Shown here one piece after another: positions 33,052-41,344 of a stretch of DNA of 64,000 nt. The stretch is from JAWLGZ01 sp041690635 (GTDB lineage Bacteria > Pseudomonadota > Gammaproteobacteria > Thiohalomonadales > Thiohalomonadaceae): assembly GCA_041690635.1 (NCBI GenBank), contig JAWLGZ010000005.1, positions 186,001 through 250,000 of the forward strand. The letters are read 5' to 3'. Within the stretch, counting starts at the first letter, position 1, and the number at the start of each line of letters is the position of its first letter. The notes beneath the pieces were generated by a model. The model ran no database searches. It saw only the letters and a list, made by a program, of their open reading frames with translations, and had not been told where the DNA came from. Made by a program: the position numbers and the translations under genes.

Positions 33052-34119
33052 ATGATCGGGGGACGAATCAGACAGGCCCGTCAGGCGGCGGGCCTCTCTC
33101 TACGTGCGCTGGGGGACAAGGCCGGCGTATCGGCGATGGCCATCTCCAAGTACGAACGTGACGAAATGACCCCGGGTTCGGACGTTCTGCTTCGATTGGC
33201 CCGTTCGCTGGGCGTGCGCGTTGAATTCTTCTTTCGCCAGCAGACCGTTCAGCTGACCCACGTGGAGTTCCGTAAACGGGCCTCACTGACCAAGGCGGGT
33301 GAGCAGCGCATTCTTGCCGATGTATGCGACCGGCTCGAACGGTGGCAGGCGCTGGACGAGATATTCCCACCCTCCGAAGAGATGCGCTTCCGCATCCCCA
33401 AGGGAGTTCCCGGCGCCATCGACAGCGGTGAGGTGATCGAGCAGGCCGCCCTGGCGGTCCGGGAAGCGTGGGAACTGGGCCACAATCCCATCCCCGATCT
33501 GGTGGATACCCTCGAAGAGCACGGCATTCGTGTCATCGTGGCGCCCAGTCTCGGAGAAGAGAGCTTCGACGGGCTGACTGCCCGGGTGGATGGCATGCCG
33601 GTGGTTGCCATAGGGAGCGCCTGGCCGGGTGATCGGCAGCGTTTTACCCTGGCACACGAACTCGGCCACCTGGTCCTGCACGGGCGGCTGGATGCGGCTC
33701 TGGACGAGGAGAAGGCGTGCGACCGCTTTGCCGGCGCCTTCCTCGTGCCACCGGATGTGGTCACCGAAGCCCTCGGCCCGAAGCGTCGCTGGATCGAGCC
33801 GCGGGAGCTATTGCTCCTCAAACAGGAGTACGGCCTCAGCATGGGCGCCTGGACCTACCGGGCTCGCGATTGCGGCGTACTCGACAAGACCACCCACGGA
33901 CGCTACTGGGGATTCCTCCGCAAGCAGGGCTGGGTGAATGAGGAGCCCGGTCCACGCTACCCGGCCGAAACCAGCCGCCTGTTCGAAAAACGGGTCTATC
34001 ACGCTTTGGCGGAGGATTGGGTCAGTGAATCCCGCGCCGCCGAACTGCTGGGGATCTCGCTCGCCGAACTGCGCGCGTGTCGGAACATGGAGTGTTCGGC
34101 GGATGCTTCTCATCAGTGA
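33052..34119 (+). CDS. XRE-family regulator fused to ImmA/IrrE metallopeptidase
   Basis: A 355-residue protein. Residues 3-60 form an XRE helix-turn-helix (IRQARQAAGLSLRALGDKAG, then MAISKYERDEMTP). Residues about 120-240 are an ImmA/IrrE (COG2856) domain with the zinc-protease motif FTLAHELGHLVLHGRLD. The C-terminal 100 residues are helical. Such proteins act as repressors cleaved or activated under stress, or as antitoxins. The ATG 33052 follows GGAGGGAG. Its 3' end overlaps the PIN gene by 17 bases, so the two are coupled. Confidence 0.85.
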   Translation: MIGGRIRQARQAAGLSLRALGDKAGVSAMAISKYERDEMTPGSDVLLRLARSLGVRVEFFFRQQTVQLTHVEFRKRASLTKAGEQRILADVCDRLERWQALDEIFPPSEEMRFRIPKGVPGAIDSGEVIEQAALAVREAWELGHNPIPDLVDTLEEHGIRVIVAPSLGEESFDGLTARVDGMPVVAIGSAWPGDRQRFTLAHELGHLVLHGRLDAALDEEKACDRFAGAFLVPPDVVTEALGPKRRWIEPRELLLLKQEYGLSMGAWTYRARDCGVLDKTTHGRYWGFLRKQGWVNEEPGPRYPAETSRLFEKRVYHALAEDWVSESRAAELLGISLAELRACRNMECSADASHQ

Positions 34120-34633
34120 TGCGAACATCCTGATCGACATGGCAGAGGGCGGGGTGCTGGAACCGATGTTTCGGTTGCCCGACACCTTTGCCGCGCCCGA
34201 TGTGCTTTTTGCCGAAGAACTGAGCGACCGCCACCCGGAACTCCCGGATCTGGGGCTCCAACTTATCACTCTGCATGGCGACGGGATCATCGAAGCGTTC
34301 CGCCTCAAGCAGCTCGTGACTGGGCGCGACGCGCCAAGCCAGAACGACCTGTTTGCACTGGCCCTCGCCCGACAGGAAAACTGCCCCCTGCTGACCGGCG
34401 ACCGCCGCCTGCGCACCGTCACGACCGAGCACCACCCGGAGATCGAGGTGCGCGGCACCCTCTGGCTGATGGAGCGGATGAAGGGATCACGACTCATCAC
34501 CGCCTGGGACGCGGCGCTGGCCTACGGGCGGATGAAACGGAGCGGCAGCCGGTTGCCCTGGCCGGAGGTTGAACGCCAATTGCGCGTTTGGGGCGTTACA
34601 ATGGCCAATCCCCGCGAATCCCGGACGGGCTGA
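34103..34633 (+). CDS. PIN-domain ribonuclease-like protein
   Basis: A 176-residue protein beginning MLLISDANILIDMAEGG, the first acidic motif of PIN-domain RNases. Further acidic positions lie in FAEELSD, SQNDLFALALA and LLTGDRRLRTV, giving a complete Asp/Glu set. PIN proteins are the toxins of many VapBC-type modules. Here the partner would be the XRE-ImmA protein, whose gene overlaps its start by 17 bases. The C-terminal 50 residues (GTLWLMERMKGSRLIT onward) form an extra helical domain also seen in DUF3368-like PIN proteins. Confidence 0.72.
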   Translation: MLLISDANILIDMAEGGVLEPMFRLPDTFAAPDVLFAEELSDRHPELPDLGLQLITLHGDGIIEAFRLKQLVTGRDAPSQNDLFALALARQENCPLLTGDRRLRTVTTEHHPEIEVRGTLWLMERMKGSRLITAWDAALAYGRMKRSGSRLPWPEVERQLRVWGVTMANPRESRTG

Positions 34634-34669
34634 CTGCAAGATGGCACACCTTCACGAAGAGCTTGGCAA

Positions 34670-35090
34670 GCGCGCCGTCTCGCCCGCACCCCGGTCACCC
34701 TCATCGCCCACGACATCGACTTCGTCAACCGCCGTCTGCGCAAGGGGCAGTACTTCTTCTCCGACATCAAGAAGGAGGGCATCCTCCTGTTCGACGCCGG
34801 CCGCTTCCAACTGGCCGAGCCGAAGGAGCGGACCCCCGCGGAGCGAAAGAAACTGGCGGAGGAGGATTTTGCGTATTGGATGCAGGGTGCGGAAGGATTC
34901 TTCGAGCAATACGAATTTGTGCTCGAAAAAGGTCGGCTGAATATTGCCGCTTTCCAATTGCACCAGACGACGGAGCGCCTCTACTCGGCCATCCTGCTCG
35001 TCTTCAGTCTCCGCCCGCGTCCAGCACCTGCGCCAACTGGCCAACCAACTCTGCCGCGAGCGCATCGCCTCGTTCGTGCCTCCCGGCTGA
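34670..35090 (+). pseudogene. Truncated, frameshifted duplicate of the MNT-HEPN gene
   Basis: Bases 34670-35007 align without gaps to 32327-32664 of the MNT-HEPN gene, with only a few mismatches per 60 bases, and 35011-35090 align to 32859-32938. The intervening 194 bases are replaced by three, shifting the frame. The 5' third (including the GS and DxD nucleotidyltransferase motifs) is absent, and the deletion removes the R-x5-H HEPN motif. No in-frame start codon lies between the upstream TGA at 34631 and the homology. An out-of-frame ATG at 34641 opens a short unrelated-looking peptide MAHLHEELGKRA. The copy cannot make an active enzyme. Confidence 0.88.
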
Positions 35091-35121
35091 CCCCTTCTCC
35101 CAGAGGGAGAGGGGACTCCTC

Positions 35122-35138
35122 ATACCCAGATTGGGTAT
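35122..35138. promoter_or_regulatory. Small palindrome upstream of the SEC-C gene
   Basis: ATACCCA (35122-35128) and TGGGTAT (35132-35138) are exact inverted repeats with a three-base centre, and a further GCCCAAGATGGGTAC follows at 35145-35159. The 208-base gap before the SEC-C gene contains no gene. This could be an operator. Confidence 0.35.
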
Positions 35139-35298
35139 CAACATGCCCAAGATGGGTACAAGGCGCACAGGCACCTCCTGGAGACCCTTGACTCCCGGTC
35201 CGTGCGGCACGATTGAGGAGCGCGTAATCTGCCGCGTAAGATCGGTCTCAAACCATGGTCCAACTCGCTACGGCTGACCGAATCTGAAATGGTGGTGA

Positions 35299-36303
35299 AT
35301 GGCTGATCGCATAGGCCGCAACGATCCCTGTCCGTGCGGGAGCGGCAAGAAGTACAAGAAATGCTGTCTCGGTACGGAGAGGAGCGGACAGCCAGGCGCC
35401 GCCGAGGAGATCCGGCAGGCGCTGTCCGGGCGCGAATTCGACTCGATGGATGAGTTGGACGGCTTCGCGCAGGCGGTTACGGCACAGCGCAACCGCGCAC
35501 CGGTTGAGGCGTTCCATGGCCTGTCGCCCGAACAGATGTATCGCTTCCTCTATTTCCCCTGGGAATCGCCGCAACTCATCGCCTTTGCCGACCCGCTGGA
35601 TGTGACGCCGGATGCGCCGATCGTGACCCTGTTCGATTCGCTGGCGGAGGCGATTGGGGATACGGGGCTGAAGCCGACCGCGAAGGGCAACCTGCCACGA
35701 AACCTGTGCCGTCAGGCGGCGCTGCGATATCTGGGCGAAGAGGGATATCGGGAGCGCACCCGCTTTGCGGGTATCAACAAGGAAGAGGACTTCTACGAAC
35801 TGCATGTCACCCGGTTGGTCGCGGAACTGGCAGGGCTGGTGCGCAAGCACAAGGGGCGGTTCATTCTCAGCCGCGAATGCCGCCGCATTCTGGATCGTTC
35901 CGGCATGGCCGGCATCTATCCGCGCCTGTTCAGGGCCTATGCCGAGCAGTTCAACTGGGGCTACGGCGATCGCTATGCCGACCTTTTCATCATTCAGCAA
36001 TCCTTTTCCTTCCTGCTCTTCCTTTTGTCGCGTTACGGCGAGGTGGAGCGGTCCAGCGCCTTCTATCAGGATGCCTTCCTGAACGCCTTTCCCGCCGCGC
36101 TCGAAGAGGGCGAATCCTCATACACAACCCCCGAGCGGTACGTGGGCCGCTGTTTAACCCTGCGGGCGCTGGAGCGCTTTGTCGCATTTTTCGGTCTGGC
36201 GCGGGTGGAGCCGATCTCCAAAGGCTCGCTTCTGGTCGAGGAGTGCCGGACTCGTAAGCTGCCCCTGCTGGATCATGTCGTCCAGTTCCACGTGTCCGTG
36301 TGA
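35299..36303 (+). CDS. SEC-C zinc-motif protein of unknown function
   Basis: A 334-residue soluble protein starting with a SEC-C zinc motif, RNDPCPCGSGKKYKKCC (about residues 6-22), as in the SecA tail. The remainder is a helical domain of about 300 residues that I do not recognise (for example MYRFLYFPWESPQLIAF and DRYADLFIIQQSFSFLLFLL). SEC-C motifs bind zinc and often mediate contact with ribosomes or partner proteins. It lies in the accessory block downstream of the toxin-antitoxin-like genes, but with its own upstream gap, so a functional link is unproven. Confidence 0.7.
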   Translation: MADRIGRNDPCPCGSGKKYKKCCLGTERSGQPGAAEEIRQALSGREFDSMDELDGFAQAVTAQRNRAPVEAFHGLSPEQMYRFLYFPWESPQLIAFADPLDVTPDAPIVTLFDSLAEAIGDTGLKPTAKGNLPRNLCRQAALRYLGEEGYRERTRFAGINKEEDFYELHVTRLVAELAGLVRKHKGRFILSRECRRILDRSGMAGIYPRLFRAYAEQFNWGYGDRYADLFIIQQSFSFLLFLLSRYGEVERSSAFYQDAFLNAFPAALEEGESSYTTPERYVGRCLTLRALERFVAFFGLARVEPISKGSLLVEECRTRKLPLLDHVVQFHVSV

Positions 36304-36354
36304 TCGTGGGCTGTCTGCTATAGCTCTATCAACCGACGAGCAAGGGAGGCAGCC

Positions 36355-36870
36355 ATGCGGGCCCTGATGATCAGCGCCGACGGCTTCGAGGATGCGGAAC
36401 TGCTGGAGCCGCTGAAGGGGTTGCGGGCGGACGGGATTGAGGTGGAACTGGTGACACCGGGCGGCAGCGCGATTCACGGCAAGCGCGGGGTGACGGTGGA
36501 GGCGGACGGAGCTGTCGAGCAGGCGGATCCGGGCGCCTACGACCTGTTGGTACTGCCCGGCGGGAAGGCGCCGGCGAGCCTGCGCAAGGAGCCGAAGGTG
36601 CTGGCGATTGCGCGCGAGTTCTTCGCCGCCGGCAAGCCGATCGCGGCCATCTGCCACGGGCCGCAGATCCTGGTCTCGGCGGATCTGGTGCGTGGGAGGA
36701 GGGCCACCGCCTACGCGGCGGTGGCACCGGAGCTGAAGGCGGCGGGGGCGGACTACCGCGATGAAGAGGTGGTGGTGGACGGGAATTTGATTACTTCCCG
36801 CAAGCCGGGGGATATCCCGGCTTTTTTGCGCGCAATTCGGGAGAAGGTGGGTGTCTCGCAGAAGGTCTGA
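36355..36870 (+). CDS. DJ-1/PfpI family protein
   Basis: A 171-residue member of the DJ-1/PfpI superfamily. The nucleophile elbow AAICHGPQIL (Cys at about residue 101) and the upstream acidic residue in DGFEDAELLEP are present, as in PfpI/YhbO-type proteins described as proteases, deglycases or stress proteins. Length is normal. A GGGAGG-type ribosome site precedes ATG 36355. It is the last plus-strand gene of the accessory block and converges on accC, with an inverted REP pair between them. Confidence 0.85.
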   Translation: MRALMISADGFEDAELLEPLKGLRADGIEVELVTPGGSAIHGKRGVTVEADGAVEQADPGAYDLLVLPGGKAPASLRKEPKVLAIAREFFAAGKPIAAICHGPQILVSADLVRGRRATAYAAVAPELKAAGADYRDEEVVVDGNLITSRKPGDIPAFLRAIREKVGVSQKV

Positions 36871-36890
36871 GACGCGCGGGTGTTTCGAAG

Positions 36891-36966
36891 CACCTCTGTA
36901 GGAGCCCGCCCCCGCGGGCGAATGGGGTTGGGCGTGTTCGCCCGGGGGGCCGGGCTCCTACAGGTG
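36891..36966. repeat. Inverted REP pair between PfpI gene and accC
   Basis: TGTAGGAGCCCGCCCCCGCG (from 36897) and the inverse GGCCGGGCTCCTACAGGTG (36948-36966) form a long imperfect hairpin, with CACCT at the left base and AGGTG at the right. It is the same family as at 31823, 49800 and 54033. Lying between convergent genes it may stop transcription from both sides. Confidence 0.75.
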
Positions 36967-36982
36967 TGACCAGACGCGGCGG

Positions 36983-38323
36983 TTACATCCCCAGCCGTTT
37001 TTCCAGGTAGTGGATGTCTGTGCCGCCGGCACGGAAGGCGGTGTCGCGCAGCAGGTCCTGATGTAGCGGGATATTGGTCTTGATCCCTTCCACCACTGCT
37101 TCGTCCAGGGCGCTGCGCATGCGGGCCAGCGCGGAGTCGCGGGTGTCGCCGTGGACGATGAGTTTACCGACCATGGAGTCGTAGTAGGGCGGTACCACGT
37201 AGCCGTTGTAGATGTGGGAGTCGACGCGCACGCCGGGGCCGCCCGGGAAGTGGAGCTGCTGGATGGTGCCGGGCGAGGGCATGAAGGTAGCCGGGTCCTC
37301 GGCGTTGATGCGGCATTCGATGGCGTGGCCGCGAATGACGATATCTTCCTGTTTGTAGCGCAGCGGCTCGCCAGCGGCGATGCGGATCTGTTCCTTGACG
37401 ATATCCACGCCGGTGATCATCTCGGTCACCGGGTGCTCCACCTGGACGCGGGTGTTCATCTCGATGAAGTAGAACTCGCCATCCTGGTAGAGGAACTCGA
37501 AGGTGCCTGCACCACGATAGCCGATCTTGCGGCACGCCTCGGCGCAGCGTTCGCCGATTTTTGCCCTCAGTTCGGGCGAGATCCCCGGTGCCGGGGCCTC
37601 CTCGATCACCTTCTGGTGGCGGCGCTGCATGGAGCAGTCCCGCTCGCCGAGGTGAATGGCGTTGCCGTGTTCGTCGGCGAGTATCTGGAACTCCACGTGA
37701 CGCGGACGTTCCAGATACTTTTCCATGTAGACGGTGTCGTTGCCGAAGGCGGAGCCCGCCTCGGCACGGGTCAGGGAGATGGCGTTGAGCAGGGTCGCCT
37801 CGGTGTTGACCACCCGCATGCCGCGTCCGCCACCACCGCCGGCAGCCTTGATGATGACCGGATAACCTATCTGGCGGGCGATGCGCAGGCTCTCGTCGCC
37901 GTCATCCCCCAGGGGGCCGTCGGAGCCGGGCACGCAGGGAACACCGGTCGCCTTCATCGCCTTGATGGCGGAGACCTTGTCGCCCATCAGGCGGATAGTC
38001 TCCGGGCGTGGGCCGATGAACACGAAGCCGCTCTGCTCCACCCGTTCGGCGAAGTCGGCGTTCTCCGAGAGGAAACCGTAGCCGGGGTGTATGGCGACCG
38101 AATCGGTGACCTCGGCGGCGCTGATCAGCGCCGGGATGTTGAGGTAGCTCTCGGTGGAGGAGGGCGGACCGATGCAGACAGACTCGTCCGCCAGTCGCAC
38201 GTGCTTCAGCTCACGGTCGGCGGAGGAGTGCACGGCGACCGTTTTGATCCCCAGCTCCTTGCAGGCACGAAGGATGCGCAGCGCGATTTCGCCCCGGTTG
38301 GCAATGACGATCTTTTCGAACAT
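36983..38323 (-). CDS. accC: Acetyl-CoA carboxylase, biotin carboxylase subunit
   Basis: A 446-residue ATP-grasp enzyme that carboxylates biotin on AccB, the first step of fatty-acid synthesis. MFEKIVIANRGEIALRILRACKELG, the glycine-rich ATP loop AAGGGGGRGMR and the EMNTRVQVEHPVTEMITG active-site block are intact. It follows accB by eight bases. Downstream, the expected prmA lies 7.3 kb away because an accessory block intervenes. Confidence 0.96.
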   Translation of the reverse strand: MFEKIVIANRGEIALRILRACKELGIKTVAVHSSADRELKHVRLADESVCIGPPSSTESYLNIPALISAAEVTDSVAIHPGYGFLSENADFAERVEQSGFVFIGPRPETIRLMGDKVSAIKAMKATGVPCVPGSDGPLGDDGDESLRIARQIGYPVIIKAAGGGGGRGMRVVNTEATLLNAISLTRAEAGSAFGNDTVYMEKYLERPRHVEFQILADEHGNAIHLGERDCSMQRRHQKVIEEAPAPGISPELRAKIGERCAEACRKIGYRGAGTFEFLYQDGEFYFIEMNTRVQVEHPVTEMITGVDIVKEQIRIAAGEPLRYKQEDIVIRGHAIECRINAEDPATFMPSPGTIQQLHFPGGPGVRVDSHIYNGYVVPPYYDSMVGKLIVHGDTRDSALARMRSALDEAVVEGIKTNIPLHQDLLRDTAFRAGGTDIHYLEKRLGM

Positions 38324-38331
38324 GGGCGGAC

Positions 38332-38775
38332 TCAGTCGATGATGAAGAGCGGTTGGCCGAACTCCACCGGCTGGCCGTTTTCGACCAGTACGGCCTTCAC
38401 GGTGCCGGATTTGTCCGCCTCGATCTGGTTCATGATCTTCATCGCTTCAATGATGCAGAGTGTGTCGCCGGCCGAGACGCTGCTGCCGACTTCGGCGAAT
38501 GCCTTCGCAGCGGGCGAGGAGGCCCGGTAGAAGGTGCCGACGATGGGGGAGGTGACCTTGTGCCCCGAGATCTCCTCCGGCTCCGGCGCGGTTGCCGGGG
38601 CGGGGGCGGTTGCCGCGGCCGGCGCCGGTGCGAAATTCATCACCGGTGCCGCCGGTGCGGCGGATTGGCTGTAGCGGCTGATGCGGACCGACTCCTCGCC
38701 TTCGTGGATCTCGATTTCGGCGATGCCGGACTCCTCCAGCAGTTCGATGAGCTTTTTTACTTTGCGGATATCCAT
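38332..38775 (-). CDS. accB: Acetyl-CoA carboxylase, biotin carboxyl carrier protein
   Basis: A 147-residue biotin carrier. An N-terminal helix (MDIRKVKKLIELLEESGI) is followed by an Ala/Pro-rich linker (about residues 38-65) and a biotinyl domain with the biotinylation site CIIEAMKIMNQIEA (Lys at about residue 113). It sits six bases after aroQ and eight before accC, the standard operon. Confidence 0.96.
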   Translation of the reverse strand: MDIRKVKKLIELLEESGIAEIEIHEGEESVRISRYSQSAAPAAPVMNFAPAPAAATAPAPATAPEPEEISGHKVTSPIVGTFYRASSPAAKAFAEVGSSVSAGDTLCIIEAMKIMNQIEADKSGTVKAVLVENGQPVEFGQPLFIID

Positions 38776-38781
38776 GTGCGG

Positions 38782-39234
38782 TCAGACCTGTCGATTGTCT
38801 TTATTTTTATCGCGGAGGGCGGCCTCCAGGGCCAGTTCATAGACCACCGGGCCGAGCCCGCTGATCACCCCTCGCGCGACGTCGGAAAAATAGGAGTGGC
38901 GGCGAAACGGTTCGCGGGCATGCACGTTGGAGAGGTGCACCTCAATGAACGGAATCGCAACTGCCGCGAGTGCATCCCGGAGCGCCACGCTCGTATGCGT
39001 GAAGGCTGCCGGATTGATGATGATGAAATCGATTGCCTCATCGCGGGCGCGGTGTACCCGTTCGACCAGTTCGTGCTCGGCATTGCTCTGGAAGCAGGCA
39101 AGCTGCGCCCCCGCAGCCGCTGCACGTTCTGTCAGTCGCGCCTCGATGGAGGCGAGATCACTATGCCCGTAGTGCCCCGGCTCGCGGGTGCCCAGCAGAT
39201 TCAGGTTGGGACCGTTCAACACCAGTAAACGCAT
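38782..39234 (-). CDS. aroQ: 3-dehydroquinate dehydratase, type II
   Basis: A 150-residue type II dehydroquinase of the shikimate pathway. MRLLVLNGPNLNLLGTREPG with the catalytic loop, FQSNAEHELVERVH, INPAAFTHTSVALRDAL and HLSNVHAREPFRRHS are all present. The start at 39234 is supported by family alignment, and upstream open codons are spurious. First gene of aroQ-accB-accC. The 273 bases upstream, up to the divergent thioredoxin-like gene, hold promoters but no other gene that I can see. Confidence 0.95.
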   Translation of the reverse strand: MRLLVLNGPNLNLLGTREPGHYGHSDLASIEARLTERAAAAGAQLACFQSNAEHELVERVHRARDEAIDFIIINPAAFTHTSVALRDALAAVAIPFIEVHLSNVHAREPFRRHSYFSDVARGVISGLGPVVYELALEAALRDKNKDNRQV

Positions 39235-39507
39235 GAATTCGGTTCCCCGCGGGTCGTTTTCAGATTCTTCGTCGTAATTACCGGCATAATCGCCGTTACT
39301 TCCCGGCAAAAGCCGTCTGCAGCGACTCGGGCACGCCGCCACGCGGCAGATTTTGCCCGAAGGCACTGCCGATGTCCATGAGATGGGGCATTCTTCTCCT
39401 TTTTGGCGCAATTACCCCCATGTTTGGGCAGATTTGAGCCATGGTTGAATGATGATGGGCGGCCGGTCACAATCCGGTGGCGACCAACCTGTCCAGGGGC
39501 TTCCTCA

Positions 39508-40002
39508 ATGCGAATAATCCGAAACCTGTTTCTTTCCATGCTTTTGCTCGGCGCTGGGCCGGTCGTCGCGGACCCACCCGACGGGTACCCGTTCCTGGCC
39601 TATGACGAGGGGTTGCGTCTTGCAGCCACCGAGAGACGGCCGATCTTCCTCTATTTCGGACGCTATGGCTGTGGCTGGTGCGACAAAACCAACAAGGAGT
39701 CGTTCTCCGACCCCGAGGTCCAGAAGCGGTATGCGGAGAACTACGTCCTGATCTATGTGGATGCGGAGAGCGGCGACCGGCTCACCCTGCCGAGCGGTGA
39801 ACGGATCACCGAGATGGAGCTGGGGGCGCGCATGAATGTATTCGCCACCCCGGTTTTCGCCTGGATGGCGCCTGACGGGACACAGTTGCTGAAGGTCCCC
39901 GGCTTCAAGACTGCCGAGGAGTTCCGGCAGTTCGACGACTATGTGCGCGGCGGTCACTACAAGAACCAGGATCTGCTCGATTACCTGGGGTCGCGCTCAT
40001 GA
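39508..40002 (+). CDS. Periplasmic thioredoxin-fold protein (SoxW/thioredoxin_7-like)
   Basis: A 164-residue exported protein with signal peptide LFLSMLLLGAGPVVA (cleavage at about residue 22) and a thioredoxin fold. FLYFGRYGCGWCDKTNKESF carries the CxxC (CGWC, about residues 54-57), and MNVFATPVFAWMAPDG the cis-Pro segment. This matches SoxW-like and thioredoxin_7 proteins that reduce periplasmic disulfides or repair Sox-type enzymes. Its stop overlaps the start of the beta-propeller gene (ATGA), so the pair is translationally coupled. Confidence 0.8.
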   Translation: MRIIRNLFLSMLLLGAGPVVADPPDGYPFLAYDEGLRLAATERRPIFLYFGRYGCGWCDKTNKESFSDPEVQKRYAENYVLIYVDAESGDRLTLPSGERITEMELGARMNVFATPVFAWMAPDGTQLLKVPGFKTAEEFRQFDDYVRGGHYKNQDLLDYLGSRS

Positions 40003-41186
40003 GGCGGCTTGCCGCCGGGATGTTGCTCCTTGCTGCTCCGGCTGCGGCGGAATGGGTGTTCTCCGCGCCGGTGTCGGTCGGCGGTGAAACGGCGACGGGG
40101 GTATTTGCGCACCTGGAGTCCGCTGGCCGCCGTTCCCTCGCGGTGCAAGGGGATGGGGTGGCGGTCGTCTGGGAGGACAACCGGAGCGGGGCGCCGCAGG
40201 TGTACCTCGCCCTCAAGCCGTCGGCGAATGACGGTTTTCGTCCACCGGTACAACTGAGCACCGGCAAGGAGGCGTACGAACCGGCTGTCACGGCGCTGCC
40301 GGGCGGTTTCCTCGCCGCCTGGGAACAGGACGGCGGCGTGCGCATGCGCGTGATCACCGCCGAGGGCGTCGGGCCGGTGCAGGCACTGGGTGGTGTACGC
40401 GCCTCGCAGGTGACGCTGCATCATGCCGACGGCGGGCTGTTCGCCGCCTGGGCGGAACGGGAGGGCCGGTTCGGGCGTGTGCTGCTGGCGCAGCTCACGG
40501 TGGCGGGTGAGTCGGTGCGTGCGGGGGACCCGATCCCGGCGGATTCCGAGACGCCGAAGGATCACCAGCTCTATCCCGCGCTTGCCGATGCCGATGGTCG
40601 CCTGGTGGTGGCCTGGGAGGACCGGCGCGACGGCCACACGCGCCTGTTTTATGCCTGCTCAAAACCAAAGCAGTTCGAATTCGCCGAGATTTTTGCGCTG
40701 AACGAGCGGCCGCCGGCACGGAGTGTCACCTTCGGCAGCGGCACCGGTGTCACACGGGTGGCGCTGGCGGGAAACGGCGCGCAACTCGCGGCGGTGTGGA
40801 TGGACAAGCGGGACTTCCAGGGCGGTTATGACACCTATGCGGCGCTGCTGGATGGGAACTGCCGGTTCGGTGCCAATGAAAAGGTGCAGGACCTGTTCGG
40901 GGAAAACACGCCCCAGTGGCACCCGACGATTGCCGTCGCCCCCGACGGCTCCACTGTGGCTGCCTGGGATGACCCGCGCGACGGTTCACCGGATATCTGG
41001 CTCTCCCTTCGGAGCGAGGACGGGTGGAGCGACGACCTCATGGTGGAGCCGGCCCACGGACCCGGCCGCCAGGACAACCCGGCGATCGCCTTCGACGCCG
41101 AGGGGCGCCTGCACCTGGCCTGGCTCCATGCCGAGGAGGAGCAGGCGGTGCGCGTTATGTATGCGGTCGGGACGCGGGAGGATTAA
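39999..41186 (+). CDS. Exported sialidase-like beta-propeller protein
   Basis: A 395-residue secreted protein with a short signal peptide (AAGMLLLAAPAAA) and repeated blades of the BNR/sialidase-like type: VAVVWEDNRSGAPQVYLAL, LVVAWEDRRDGHTRLFYA, AAVWMDKRDF, VAAWDDPRDGSPDIWLSL, LHLAWLHAEEE. The Asp-box-like W-x-D-x-R pattern repeats about every 45-60 residues, giving a six- or seven-blade propeller. No sialidase catalytic set is recognisable, so a binding role is more likely. It is coupled by ATGA overlap to the thioredoxin-like gene. Confidence 0.65.
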   Translation: MRRLAAGMLLLAAPAAAEWVFSAPVSVGGETATGVFAHLESAGRRSLAVQGDGVAVVWEDNRSGAPQVYLALKPSANDGFRPPVQLSTGKEAYEPAVTALPGGFLAAWEQDGGVRMRVITAEGVGPVQALGGVRASQVTLHHADGGLFAAWAEREGRFGRVLLAQLTVAGESVRAGDPIPADSETPKDHQLYPALADADGRLVVAWEDRRDGHTRLFYACSKPKQFEFAEIFALNERPPARSVTFGSGTGVTRVALAGNGAQLAAVWMDKRDFQGGYDTYAALLDGNCRFGANEKVQDLFGENTPQWHPTIAVAPDGSTVAAWDDPRDGSPDIWLSLRSEDGWSDDLMVEPAHGPGRQDNPAIAFDAEGRLHLAWLHAEEEQAVRVMYAVGTRED

Positions 41187-41344
41187 CCGAACGGGAAACC
41201 CCTCGGACTGTGGGATTCCCACTGTGGGAGCGGCGTGTTCGCAGCGATAGACCGTGCGATCGCGCCGGGGAGGGCGCTCCTGAAGGTGGCTAACCGGGTT
41301 CGTGTGGGGTAACGGTTTCGGAACACCTGTTGGCACCGTCCCCG

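Noticed and set aside
35308..35400. The SEC-C motif gene as a SecA fragment
   Set aside because: The zinc motif is at the N-terminus and is followed by 300 residues unrelated to SecA. In SecA it is at the C-terminus.
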